Below, in pieces: positions 9,945 through 20,572 of a stretch of DNA of 40,000 nt. This DNA comes from Symbiodinium natans. Its lineage: Eukaryota > Sar > Dinophyceae > Suessiales > Symbiodiniaceae. Numbering within the stretch: the stretch's first letter is position 1; every line of letters starts with the position of its first letter. Below the pieces are notes generated by a model, which saw only the letters and a list, made by a program, of their open reading frames with translations, searched no databases and was not told the DNA's origin. Location of the stretch: contig CAJNDS010000113.1 in assembly GCA_905221605.1 (NCBI GenBank), positions 27,501 to 67,500 on the forward strand, written 5' to 3'. The translations under genes and the position numbers were made by a program.

Positions 9945-10119
9945 GAACCCTAAGCCGTAAACCCTAAACCCTAAACCCTAAACCCTAAACCCTAAACCCC
10001 AAACCCTAAACCCTAAACCCTAAACCCTAAACCCTAAACCCTAAACCCTAAAGCCTAAACCCTAAAGCCTAAACCCTAAACCCTAAACCCTAAACCCTAA
10101 ACCCTAAACCCTAAGCCCT
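9945..10119 (-). repeat. interstitial telomeric array (CCCTAAA)n
   Basis: About 23 units, nearly all perfect, with CCCCAAA and AAAGCCT variants. Confidence 0.97.
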
Positions 10120-11190
10120 GCCTTGGGCGAAGCTGGTGCAGGCCAAGTGGACACGATCTTTGATGGCACGTGCGCCTCCAAAATTTCGGCCTTGGAAGAG
10201 TGCCTCTGCCGCTTTAGGGTCTGGGGGTTTAGGGGTTTAGGGATTTAGGGGTTTGGGTTTAGGGTTTAGGGGTTTAGGGTTTAGGAAGGACTGCTGGTGT
10301 AAGGGGGAGGGTTTAGGGTTCAGGGATGTTCAGGGGTTCAGGCTTAGGGCTTAGAGCTGTTTAGTGTTTGGAGGCTCTTCGTGCTTATAGGGTTTGTAGG
10401 CTCGGCATTTGATAGGGTCTCTATAGGGTTTATCCAGGATTTCTATGGGCGTTTTGGTTTTTTGCTCCTCAAACCCTAGAACCGTAAACCCTAAACCCTA
10501 AACCCTAGGCCCTAAACCGCTTTTTTGGTGTTCAGGGTTTCGGATTTAGTGTTTAGGGTTGGTCTAGGCTCCCAGGCTCTGGGTTTCAAAGGTCTTTTTG
10601 GCATGTTGCTGCTAGGGTTTAGGGTTGAGGGTTTAGGGCCATAAGTCTGCGCAGTCTCGGGTTGAGGGTCGTTGTTTGGGAGCTTTGTCCCGTTGCGCTG
10701 CGGGCTGTTTAAGTCTTCGGATGTTCCCTGACCCCCACCTGATTAATTCGTGAAGGCAGAGAAACCAGAGCGATTCTTAACTCAGCCGCCCCCGCCCTAG
10801 CCACCCTAAACCCTAAACCCTCAACCCTAAACCCTAGGCCCTGTAAGGTTTAGTTTTTGAGGGCGCCCAAGGCGCCTTAAACACTGAAAGGTTTAAACCC
10901 ATGCGCCCTAAACCGCCTAAACGCAAAAGCTAAACCCCTTAACCGAAAACCCACAAAAGCCTAAGCCCGAAACCGCTTAACCCCTCAACCTTAACCCCTA
11001 CAAACCTAAACCATAAGCCCCTAAACCCTTAACCCGCAGAACCCGAAACCCTAAGCCCTTCAACCCTGAACCCTAAACCCCATTAACCCTAAACCCTTAA
11101 ACCCTAAACCCCTAACACCCTGAACCCTATCCCCTGCCCTCAAACACCACATCCTGACACCAGATCCTTGAACCCTACAACCCTATAAAC
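10120..11190. repeat. degenerate telomeric sequence of mixed orientation
   Basis: G-type units at 10204-10330 and 10536-10640; C-type units at 10465-10520 and 10800-11190, strongly diverged (CCGAAACC, CCTTAACC, CCTCAACC and so on). The parts between them are GC-rich without open frames. This looks like old telomeric repeat decaying by point mutation and by one-base changes of unit length. Confidence 0.8.
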
Positions 11191-11219
11191 CCTCAGTCTT
11201 AGGATGTTGCACCTTATAC

Positions 11220-11279
11220 TAACAGTCCTTAATAGGGATTATATTAGGGGGTACCGCAATCCGTATTAAGGACTGTTAT
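11220..11279. repeat. inverted repeat at the left edge of island A
   Basis: TAACAGTCCTTAATAgGGATT (11220-11240) pairs with its complement at 11258-11279 apart from small bulges, enclosing a 17 base loop. It sits at the border between telomere-like DNA and the AT-rich island. Confidence 0.9.
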
Positions 11280-11295
11280 ATATTGGACTTATTAT

Positions 11296-11331
11296 GCCGG
11301 GCTATTAATTTAGTGTGTTCATTTGCCCGGC
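11296..11331. repeat. GC-stem hairpin (GCCGGGC / GCCCGGC)
   Basis: A 7 bp perfect stem, 11296-11302 with 11325-11331, around an AT-rich loop. Confidence 0.85.
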
Positions 11332-11878
11332 GGTACAATTAATTATATTACAAATGAAAGAAATAAATGTGTGCACGCGTCTTATCATGAATGGGCTTTT
11401 TAAGGGAACAATGTGAAGAAGAAACCAAAAGATAACAAGGAACGAAGCTACAGAATTATAATTTTCCTTTTGGCATTTTTAATTGAGTTTTCTTGTATCA
11501 CTTCTTTGTTCACTATATTTTACTGGCTTTATAGTGCACATGCGAATGAATTTAATGAGCGCATAAAATAAACTAAATGTGAAATCCCAAAAAATTAGAT
11601 GAACAATAATTTGCAGAAAATGAAATTAGAAAGTGAGTTCTCGTTCTCCATTCAAATTTCTTCTTAGGAGCGTATTAACTGGCTTTATAATTAGCCTAAT
11701 AATATAGTTAAAGAGATGTAAGAAATGAACTCTAGACTCTAGGATTTTCTCCTTTCAATGGTCAATCACCAGTCAAGATACGATTATAAGGACAAGAGAG
11801 CTCACTTCATGCGTCTGTTGATCATTTGTTGCGTCGTTATGTTCACGGAGGAAAAGAACACTATTAATATAATTTAAC

Positions 11879-11910
11879 GGGCGCTACAACTATATTATTA
11901 TTATGCGCCC
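11879..11910. repeat. GC-stem hairpin (GGGCGC / GCGCCC)
   Basis: A 6 bp GC-only stem, 11879-11884 with 11905-11910, around a 20 base AT-rich loop; a further ATGCGC.. motif follows. Confidence 0.75.
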
Positions 11911-12727
11911 TAATAATGCGCTCTTTATGCGCCAGAAAATATTATGTCTAGAGAATGAAAACCCAATAAAAGTAGTAAATGTAATGAATGTGCTCTCTTC
12001 GTTCGTCTTTTATTAATCTTTGCTCACGCGCTCACACATTCGCTTATTCTTTATCATGCGATCGTTTCTTCGGATTTCAAGAAATTGCAATTAACAATTC
12101 CTGGTGATCACTGCGTTCGCTCAGTTGTGCATGAAATACGCGAACGAATAGTATGATCTAGAAATTAATACAGATGAAATAGAAGAATATTATGATAGAA
12201 ATACAGTTCATTGAGTCATCCTTGAGTACGAGGAAGCCAACGACCTAACAATACGACCCTTATTTATCATGAAAAGGTAAACGCACGCTTTTCAATTCTA
12301 AAATTGGGGCTTTTCTCCCCTTTTCTCCCTTTCTTGCGCATATTTTCTTATAATCGCGCGCGAGTTTGCGTTAATAATATAATCGTGAGCATAGAAGCGA
12401 GGAAAAGGACTGGACGTGTGAGCGGTTAACCTGTACTTTTCCTTTCGTACACCATCAATCTCATGACACCTTAACTGCCCAAGAGTCCGTCCATGAAGAG
12501 CACCCAGTATAATATTATAGGTAAGGGACGCACGCTAAATATTATTAATGGTTGCGTTTCATGCGTACGGACACACCACTCATTGAGACCGCCCCAATAA
12601 AAGCCCAATTTGATAGTAAATTCGTGAGCAACGCGCGCGTAAACTTGCCTTTGTTCACGCCTTTAGTATTATATTAATAGGGCTTTTACACGGTTAACCT
12701 GGCACGCGATTCCAAGGGTGTGAACGT

Positions 12728-12805
12728 ATGGGCGAATATAATATACTAAAAGCCTTTATAAAAACCATAGTTTATTATGACGGGCCTTTGGTATAATTCG
12801 CCCAT
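12728..12805. repeat. 25 bp imperfect inverted repeat (ATGGGCGAAT arms)
   Basis: The left arm, 12728-12754, begins ATGGGCGAATATAAT; the right arm, 12782-12805, ends ATAATTCGCCCAT. The arms pair with two or three small mismatches. Confidence 0.85.
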
Positions 12806-13057
12806 GTAAAAGCCTAAATTTCTAATACACGCGTCATAAATTCCTTGTCATTTTATATTAGAAATTGAATGGTCTTTTAGTAAGCGCACGCGCGCATTAT
12901 ATTATTACGCGAACGCGCAAGGGATTCTCATATTGTTCGCGAGTTTCGTGCGTGCATTTGTTTCATTCAATCGCACGTACAATTTAATAATGAAATCGTG
13001 CACGAGTTTACTTTTCATTCACTTTATAATGGGCCGGAATGGATTCGATCTCAGCTA

Positions 13058-13303
13058 TGTCTGGACCTTACGCCAGGGCAATGGGGTGACCCCAACAACA
13101 GAGGCACTTCTCAGCATGCGCTTGTCAAAGTAGGCAGGGTCGCCTTGAAGCATCTCATGCTTTTCAATTTTCAAGGATGAGCTTTGCAGAATGTTCTTTT
13201 GGGGCAAGTTGCCTAGGATGTGTTGTCGAGAATATTCAGTCCTTAGAATGACATGATAGTGCGTGAACGGCAGATTGACTGGTGTGACCGAGGTACTGTG
13301 CCC
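13058..13303 (-). CDS. hypothetical exon, ~80 residues, C-terminal
   Basis: On the minus strand a frame is open from just after TGA 13306-13304 to TAG 13057-13055. It has no ATG near its start, so it would be an exon. The translation is strongly protein-like: VNLPFTHYHVILRTEYSRQH, then NLPQKNILQSSSLKIEKHEM, then DPAYFDKRMLRSASVVGVTP. A CACAG just inside its upstream end could be a 3' splice site. It may be the last exon of the signal-peptide frame at 13683-13453. No family recognised. Confidence 0.45.
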
Positions 13304-13452
13304 TCATCCAACAGTATCCTTTCCTCACCTTTGATGTCGTGCCGATCGTCCTCGCGGTTTCGGCAGCTTGCCTATCTGAAAGTCTGGTAGATGCCTTGCG
13401 CAGCTGTAGCGCATGTAATTTGGCAATCTCTGTGGAACATGTTTGGGTTGAT

Positions 13453-13683
13453 TCAGTCTTCCCCCTCGGTGATGTTTTCAATGGTGACGTTCCTGTCATC
13501 AGTGCAGCTGAAGTTTCCCTCGAGGTCACTGCTGCGCTGCTTTGGATGTGGTGCCGCCGAGACGAGGCACCGCGTAGCATAGCTTGCCTGCTGCAACAAA
13601 AAAAACAGCTGTGCCAGCCGAGGCATAGCTACCATCAAGAGAGTTGAAAGAAAGAAGGTCAGATAATAGTTGCAGGCTTTCAT
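13453..13683 (-). CDS. hypothetical secreted or membrane protein N-terminus, in-frame TGA
   Basis: ATG-initiated minus frame of 76 residues. Residues ~5-30 are hydrophobic (YLTFFLSTLLMVAMPRLAQL), resembling a signal peptide or anchor, followed by a mature part with a Cys and three Asn-X-Ser/Thr sequons (NFS, NVT, NIT), which fits a secreted glycoprotein. A TGA ends it, but the same frame continues for about 24 codons with two more Cys before TAG near 13380, so it may be broken by a stop or leave the exon there. Long frames also exist on the plus strand (13339-13647). No homologue recognised. Confidence 0.4.
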   Translation of the reverse strand: MKACNYYLTFFLSTLLMVAMPRLAQLFFLLQQASYATRCLVSAAPHPKQRSSDLEGNFSCTDDRNVTIENITEGED

Positions 13684-13689
13684 TGACTG

Positions 13690-15020
13690 CCGCTACAACC
13701 GAGCTCCCACAAAGCCTGCCCTGCGAAATGGGATCCTCTACGTTTGCAAAATCGGATCCGCCTCTATGTGTGAAAAAAATGCCGGCATCTTGCTGAAGGT
13801 ATCTTGGTTTGCTGTTGCCTTCTGACTTCTCCGTGGTCGTCCACTAGGGAACATCCCGGTCGTGTGAGGACGTGCTTTCGCTCATGGAGCGAAAGCACTG
13901 GCACAGAGCTGTCGCGGCGGCAGACCGGCAGCTCCTTCTGGGAGCACCAATGGCCGGGCCAGAGTGGGGCTTGTTGCTGCAGCTGCGGGCGGTCGAAGCT
14001 TGGCCAAGAGATCGTCTTTGCTGTGGGTTAAAGGTTTGGGCAGGAAGACTTGCGCAACGCGGGGTGCACGTTGGGGCATGAAGTGGGATCCATGAGCGTC
14101 GAGCGGCTTTACGTAGGAACAGATGGTTCCGTGCGGACCGGAGCGATGCACGCTTCATGCATCTTGTCTTGGTAGGGTGTAGGGTGTGCTCCCACCTGCA
14201 ACGGGAAGCACCGATCGCACTCATGACGCTTCTATCGGTCAATTTTTGATGAGCTGAAGTTGGTTCGTTATGAGATCGTCATGTTGCCGTCGAATGACAC
14301 GGTGATCATTTGAAAAGGAGCATGTAGAACACAAGATTGCGTGCTTGCACTGCGCATATAGAGATCGTCAACGAGTGTTGTCGCGAAACTATTTTGGCTG
14401 AAACAGGCATGCGTGTCCGCGCGCCGTACCTTCAGAACCCTACCTTCAGATCCCGCAACCTGCTGGATCCCAGGCAGTTGCAAACTGCACCCCTGTCGCT
14501 GGTCCTGCTGCCCGACCAGGGGACGCCGCGCTCCGCCGTGTTACTCATCTGCACTTTATGCCCCTTCCGGTCGCTGGAAAAGAAGGCTATCGGGCCACTT
14601 GCGCGTTCAACCGGCTTGCGCTTGTGTAATAGATGGTTCACTGGGTTGAAGAGAGCTGCAGCTGTGTCAGGTTCATGTTTGTTTAGATCTTTGGGTTGTG
14701 TGTTTTAGGAAGAAAGGGGAAATGTTTGCACATGTGGCTGGCTTTTGACCCCCACTTCTGTTGAACTTTCATAGTCATATGGCTTGAACCCCCAAAACAA
14801 CACTGTTTAACACATACGTCGAACGACCCTAGGACCATGCTCGCAAACAGAAGACGTGGTCTCAAGGGACTTAGATCTGTTGGGCCTTCTCCGCAACAAA
14901 CCCTCAATCCTGAAACCGCTCACTCCTTGAAGCCACCTGCGGGCTGCCATCGCACCGTGGTGGAGCGACAAAGCCCGCCTCCAGGATGGCCTCACCATTC
15001 TGAACCCTTTTACCCTTGAC
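13690..15020. other. GC-richer, exon-like region without a resolvable gene
   Basis: Frames of 60-130 codons are open on both strands (for example plus 13872-14081 from an ATG in ATGGAGCGAAAG context, minus 14242-13844, plus 14337-14708). The base composition resembles the exon-bearing parts of the window, so coding exons are plausible, but frames compete and none shows a recognisable motif. I make no CDS call. Confidence 0.4.
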
Positions 15021-15099
15021 GTTGGAACCCCAGTTTTGACACACTGTTTTGGGAAAGTGTGGGTGGTGATTCATACCCTTGTCACCCCACAAGAACCTT

Positions 15100-15610
15100 T
15101 AATCTTAAGACTTAAGAATACTTAAAAGTTCTAAACTTCGTCAAATTCTTCAATACTGAAACTGAGGGTTGAAGATCTCTGGGGGACTTTTGCCCAGGAA
15201 TCTTCAATATTCAGTTTTCATCTTTAAGATTTCTTACGAATTTTTAAGACTTCTTAAAAGCTAATCTTGAAATTGAAGCTTGCAGATTCCTAGGGGACTC
15301 TTGCCTAGGAATCTTCAATATTCAGTTTAATTCTCAAGAATTCTCATCCTGAAACTGAAGGTTGAAGATTGAAGATTTCTGGGGACTTCCTGGGCGAAAT
15401 CTTTATTTTACGTCTTAGATGGAAGTCGAAGTTTTACCACAAGCGTCTCCCCAGGAATCTTCAATCTTGAATTCAATCTTCAATTTCAGGTTCTATGAAT
15501 TTTAAACTGATCCTGGGTTGATTGAAGACGAAATCGAAGATTTTCAATTTTCAGTTTTTTGAAGAGTTTTCAAGAATTCTTCAGAATCTTTAAGAAATAT
15601 TCCTGAAACG
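15100..15610. repeat. degenerate ~110 bp repeats (GGAATCTTCAATATTCAGTTT core)
   Basis: A core AGGAATCTTCAATATTCAGT occurs at about 15196 and 15307 and in decayed form near 15451 and 15540, each preceded by a GAAGAT(C/T)(T/C)CT(G/A)GGGG(A)ACT stretch. AT-rich, no coding frame. Confidence 0.75.
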
Positions 15611-15673
15611 ACTTAATCCTGCTGCCTTTTCTTTTGGGGGGTACCAAAAAAAACAACAAGAAAAAAAAAAACT

Positions 15674-15933
<260 letters not shown>

Positions 15934-16039
15934 ACAGAACACAGCCGCTTTTGGTGGGGTTGTGTATCTTCGGGTTTTTTAAAGATTTATTGGGTTTCTT
16001 CTCGAGGTTTTGCAGTATCTTAAGCAATCATTCCTAAAA

Positions 16040-16270
16040 ACTGAACCTTAGCCAAGATATCTCAAGCAAGCATCCCCCAATAAGCAAGGCCGGAATTCTA
16101 TACTAAACAATATACCTTATCACACTAAACACTGTACCTTAGCTGGCATATCTTAAGCCATCACGCCCTCAAAAGCAAAACAAAACATCTATCGTAAAAA
16201 CTATACCGTATCTAAGATATCTCAAGCACCCGATAAGCAAAACCTGAATTCTATCACATATCGATATAGT
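16040..16270. repeat. degenerate ~85 bp repeats (AAGATATCTCAAGC core)
   Basis: Three decayed copies, each with ACC(T/G)TA..AAGATATCTCAAGC, then AAGCAA and GAATTCTAT. No gene. Confidence 0.7.
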
Positions 16271-16966
16271 TTGTGTACATTTTGAATCCCAGGAAGTAGT
16301 GAAAGGACATTTGTTCACAGTATTCTCACGTCCCCGGGACGCAAAGCCCTACAAACATAGGCATAGCCCTACAAACATAGGCATAGGGATTTAAGCCCTC
16401 AAGCCCTATAGGGTCACACGGTTCTATCGTATAGGTACTCCCCAAACCTTCGACCCCAAACCTTTCAACGCTTTAGGGTTCAATGGTTCAACAGTTCTGA
16501 CCCTAGACGGTTCAGCATTGAGGTTCAAAATGCCCGAACCTTAAACCCTTAAGGTTTAAACTCTATGGGTTTAGGGTTAACACGCCTAAATCTTAAACCC
16601 TAAGCCCTTAAACCTTAACTCTCAGGGTTTAAAGGTTAGAGTTTAGATTCAATTGCCGGCTTAGGTTAACCGTAACCCTATGGTGCAAAAGGTAAAGGCT
16701 TAACCCTATAGCGTTTCGCTTCAAAACCTCGACCTCCCAATCCACCCAGGCCCTCACATGTACTTCGGCCAGGGTTCCAATGACCTGACGTGGTCTGGAC
16801 CCCTTTTGGGGGTATATTTCCCCCTGTGATTATTATTATTATTACTGTTATTGTTATTCTTCTTCTGATTAATGATATAATTTTTTTGGGGGTTAGAATC
16901 CGCAAGCGAAAGCCCAACCTCTAGTTTTGCCACCAGTAAGACGATCGACACGGAAGCCTCTGCGCA
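16271..16966. other. spacer with 20 bp tandem duplication and diverged telomere units
   Basis: AGCCCTACAAACATAGGCAT is present twice in tandem at about 16345-16384. From 16430 to 16680 there are scattered, strongly diverged telomere-like units. (ATT)n is at 16829-16845. No gene is supportable. Confidence 0.7.
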
Positions 16967-17390
16967 CCCCTAAGCCCTAAACCCTAAACCCTAAACCCTA
17001 AACCCTAAACCCTAAGCCCTAAACCCTAAACCCTAAACCCAAAACCCAAAACCCTAAACCCCAAGCCCCAAACCCCAAACCCTAAACCCTTCTGTGCCCT
17101 GCACTTAGGTAGAGCTGAGCCCCATGTCCCGCGAATCTTTCATCCCCAGCCTCCGGCAGCCCTACGATGCCCCATGGCCTTTTCAGGCAGGGTTGAGGGA
17201 TTCGGGTTTGAGTTGTGTTTTGTGGTTGAGGGGTTTGGGGTTTGAGTTGTTCTTTGTGGTTGAGGGGTTTGGGGTCTAGGTTTTAGGGTTTAGGCGTTTC
17301 GGGGGTGGGGTTTGTGGGGTTTTGTTTTAGGGTTTTGGGGGATTTCGGGTTTAGTTTTTAGGGTTTGGGGGGGTACCTGAGTTTGGGTTT
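16967..17390. repeat. telomeric repeats, C-type then diverged G-type
   Basis: 16967-17092 is (CCCTAAA)n with CCCAAAA, CCCCAAA and AAGCCC variants. After ~100 bp of unique sequence, 17190-17390 holds diverged G-type units (GGTTTGGGG, GGTTTTAGG). Confidence 0.88.
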
Positions 17391-18750
17391 TCGGGTATAA
17401 TGAAAGCTGAAGAACTACAGCATTAATTGTATTTCATGCGTGTTTCATTCGCAAAGAAGTTTATTGCGCTCACTTCACTTCTTTCTTCTTTATTTCGTAG
17501 AGAATGGAATGAACGAACTAAGAAGAGAAAAAACCCTTATTAGAAGACTGTTGCACCCTTGGGACACAATATTATTCCCTTTTCTCTCTCTTTAACTACA
17601 GCATTAAGGGCGTAAAGAGAATCCGTATTTATTTCGTTTACAAATGCATTCATTCCGCTCTCGCTTGTTTAATTCGCTAATGAACGAACGTAGTGAATTA
17701 ATGCACAAGAATTCTCTAAACTCACAGCCGCCATCAAGAACCTCTTTGAAATGGGGGTCGCGTGTCATGCATTGAATACCGGGGAACTAACTCCTTGGGA
17801 ATACAATAAACAAGTTCTGGTTCCAAGGGCGCATTAAAAGACCCCCAAAAACCTAAATTATAAATCTAGTTTTCTTTGCAAAGAAGTTTAGGAAAGCGTC
17901 CCTTGTCTTCTCTTTCACATCTTTTATTATTACAGCATTGATTATCTTTTCTCACGCACGAAGTGTGCACATTAATTCTCTGATCTTGGAGTTCACTTGT
18001 CTTACCTTTTCCACCGCTATTATTCACTCGCCCAGATAAAGGATTACATTATAAACGCGCTTATAAACTATATTTGCGCGTAGTTCTTCTCTTTGCTTCC
18101 TTATAATTCTATGGAATGCTTATATTATAGTATTATTATCTTTACGGGCTTCTTTTTACTTTCATTTGCAATTTAATGAAGCCCGCAGAATAATATGAAT
18201 AAAGAGTGAAATTAATGCAGGAATAGAATGAACTTTACTGCCTCTAGGACCTTTTCTCACTTCATTACACTTCTTTCCTTTGTTCGTTTCTTTGCTTGGT
18301 TTTCGTGCGTCAGCTTCGTTCCTTACAAAACCAATCAAATAAACACACTAATAATACTATGTGAAGAAGAGAGAACATAATCCTCAATCTGATAGCGGTT
18401 TACACACTCCTTTTAACCGTTCCCTGGTGCTTTCTAGTCTACATAATAACCCCTGTCACGCTCACCATATTATTCTCTTGGTAAACCATGTAATCATTAG
18501 GAATTTCAAGAAACTAGAAAATTGCTACCTTGGTGCTTCCTTATAATCCGGGGGCTCATTATTACTTCTTTCTTATATTTGCCCCCGGGACACAATATTA
18601 ATACTAATAATACGGGCCTTATAATATTACGTCTATTGGCCCGTAACAATAATATTATAATCCCGGGCGATAAAATTTTTTTTATGAACACGCCCGGACA
18701 ATATAATAATGGTGGTTTTCTTGTTGCGTTCGTTCGTTCACGGTCCGTGG
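17391..18750. other. AT-rich island B with GC-stem hairpins
   Basis: Same composition and style as island A: AT-rich, no gene, many short hairpins, and vocabulary such as GGGACACAATATTA present twice (17571 and 18587). It starts directly after diverged telomeric sequence and ends before a GC-richer stretch. The origin of both islands is likely the same; organelle DNA is one option. Confidence 0.5.
18548..18697. repeat. three consecutive GC-stem hairpins
   Basis: CCGGGGGC (18548-18555) pairs with GCCCCCGG (18581-18588); ACGGGCC (18612-18618) pairs with GGCCCGT (18638-18644); CCGGGCG (18663-18669) pairs with CGCCCGG (18691-18697). Each loop is about 20-25 bases of AT-rich sequence. The regular spacing of about 50-65 bp is not expected by chance. 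Confidence 0.9.
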
Positions 18751-18769
18751 AGCCCCTTTGTCTCCCAGG

Positions 18770-19037
18770 CTCACGAGCCTTGAACTCTTAAGAGTCCCAT
18801 GGACTCGATGTTTCGGGTTTAGGGTTGGGGGTTGAGGGTTTAGGCGCTACAGAAAGGGTTCCGGGGTTCCAGGCGGCCTCACCTGGCCGTGACGTGGGAA
18901 TCTGGAGCCTTTCACCTTCAGTTCTCGAACGCCCCAGCACTGTTAGTTTAGCTAGGGTTAGGCGTCGGAATAACTACCAGTAGTCTTCCCTTGCCCCGCC
19001 CGAGCTCTGGCAATACCCGAGTCCAACACATGGCGGC
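18770..19037. other. spacer, nothing recognised
   Basis: GC-richer sequence with two telomere-like units near 18815-18842 and no convincing frame. Confidence 0.5.
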
Positions 19038-19307
19038 TCAGAAAGATTTTGCCAAAAAGTAAGCACTTTGGGCACCTTGGGGGGAGCTCTTGGGAGGCCT
19101 TGGGAGCTTGGGGGGCTTAAGGGGTCCTACAGGCCCCGTTCTTAAAGGCTGCAAAACCTTAACCTCGAAAGCAGTCCCTACCCTGAATTCATCTCCCAAA
19201 CCTGAAGCTCTAGAGGAATCAGGTTTCTTGATTTTGAATCTCCAGAATAGTCGGATCCCCTGTTTAAGGACCTCAGTAAGTGCTTCTTTCGAAATCAACT
19301 GACACAC
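19038..19307 (-). CDS. hypothetical exon-like frame, ~89 residues
   Basis: The minus-strand frame has no ATG at its 5' side and ends with a stop at 19038-19040. Its first half is charged and helix-like (KEALTEVLKQGIRLFWRFKI), its second half proline-rich (KPPKLPRPPKSSPQ), encoded by a locally repetitive CTTGGGAGG-like stretch at 19075-19120. Composition favours this strand over the plus frame of 70 residues. No family recognised. Confidence 0.28.
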   Translation of the reverse strand: MCQLISKEALTEVLKQGIRLFWRFKIKKPDSSRASGLGDEFRVGTAFEVKVLQPLRTGPVGPLKPPKLPRPPKSSPQGAQSAYFLAKSF

Positions 19308-19309
19308 CT

Positions 19310-20015
19310 TCGAAAAAGGAGCTCACGCAGCACACGCACACAATTCCGCAGAGTCAACTAAACCAGTGTCACCAACAACCCATCCAAAGCAAACGGGGTC
19401 TCAACGAATACCGGAACCTGAAAAAGTTCACACACCAATGACCTGGTAGACCCAAGAGCTGCTGCACAAAGGCCATGAATTTGGGGCCTATTGCAGAGTT
19501 GAGGGTTTGGGGTTTGGGATTTGTGGTCTCGAGCTTAGAAAGCGAAATTCAGGAGTTCCGCAAAGTGAGTGATTGAGGTTTAGGCTCTAGGGGTCGGGGC
19601 TAGCAAATCAGTTGTGTTATGCCGGGTCCACGCAATCATGGCCCCAACATGGGACCGCAGAATAGCCAACTACTGATAGACTTGCGTGGCTTCACCTTGG
19701 GGCGTAAATTCAGATCCGGGGATTCATGAGAGTATGAGGCTCGAAAGCGGTGACCTCGAGCGCCACGTAAACTGTTTACCTCCATGAAGCCGTGTCACCG
19801 AGGCCTGCTGTGGCGCGGCGCGGCCACATTCGGAGAGTGCCGTGGGCTAAAGGCGCGTCGATTAACTCGCGCAGGCCTTCATGCGTTCTGAAACACTGCA
19901 ACAGGTGACGACGACGTCACCGTGGCCGAGCACATCGGCCAGAATCCAAAGGCCAGCGCGAGTGCCTGTGTGACGGATGGGCAAGACTAAGTCTCGACTC
20001 AGGCGTCCCCCTGGC
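19310..20015. other. region without a supportable gene
   Basis: GC around average for the coding parts, with short frames only. One diverged telomere-like stretch lies at 19500-19535. Confidence 0.5.
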
Positions 20016-20039
20016 TCTCTTTCTCAGAGAGTCTCGCGG

Positions 20040-20350
20040 TGGCACTTTGGTACGCCTTGGCAAAGGCCAGGGTGTATTGGTGCGTATTGGCGCCACGTGT
20101 TGGTCGGTTTCGGTGCGAGGCCAAGGTCGACGATCGGCGAGTGCTGGTGGCGGTGCGCGCGGTGGACGTGCCTCTCTTCAGCTTGGACGAGGCGCGTCCC
20201 GCTTGCTCGATGTGCTAGTGAAGCTAGCGTACGAAAGCTCGTCTCCACGTGGCAGAACGCTACTTCGAGCATCACCGGCGCACACGCCAGCCTTCCGGGC
20301 GGTTGCTGAAGCAGGCTGTCGTTGCAGGCGAATTGACACACAACTTCAGT
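20040..20350 (+). CDS. hypothetical exon(s), interrupted
   Basis: One plus frame reads through about 57 codons (WYALAKARVYWCVLAPRVGR, then VLVAVRAVDVPLFSLDEARP), meets two or three stops near 20214-20225, and then resumes in the same frame (RLHVAERYFEHHRRTRQPSG, then LLKQAVVAGELTHNFSKVSE) to about 20470. Alternative frames are open on both strands here because GC is high. The two halves could be exons around a very short intron or a decayed gene. It lies ~100 bp before the ankyrin fragment and could belong with it. No domain recognised. Confidence 0.25.
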
Positions 20351-20572
20351 AAAGTGTCCGAGCCGTGTCCCCAAATCCAAAGCCTCGAATGCCTCCGAGG
20401 CCTGTGGGATAGGCGGCCTGGCGGTCTCTATCTGGCTGCTTGGAAGCAAACTTATCAATCTCCGTCTTGATTTTCTTCATGTTCTTCACCTGTCATCAAA
20501 TCCCTATCCTTCAACCTTAAGCAAGAAAGTCCGCAGCCTGTCGGGCCTAAAGCCAAGAACGCTCACCCTCCT

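Larger units (their letters stand above)
11190..13035. other. AT-rich island A with GC-stem hairpins, possibly organelle-derived
   Basis: Composition changes abruptly at about 11190 from telomere-like to AT-rich, and back at about 13035. No frame of useful length exists inside except a chance one at its end. Several short inverted repeats with GC-rich stems and AT-rich loops are listed separately. Such AT-rich non-coding DNA with hairpins is a known trait of dinoflagellate mitochondrial DNA, so a nuclear insert of mitochondrial DNA is one explanation; I see no cox1, cob or cox3 sequence that would prove it. Confidence 0.5.

Noticed and set aside
11190-13035. Dinoflagellate mitochondrial cox1, cob or cox3 genes in the AT-rich island
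   Set aside because: No frame long enough and no recognisable motif in any frame; kept only as a possible organelle-derived non-coding insert.
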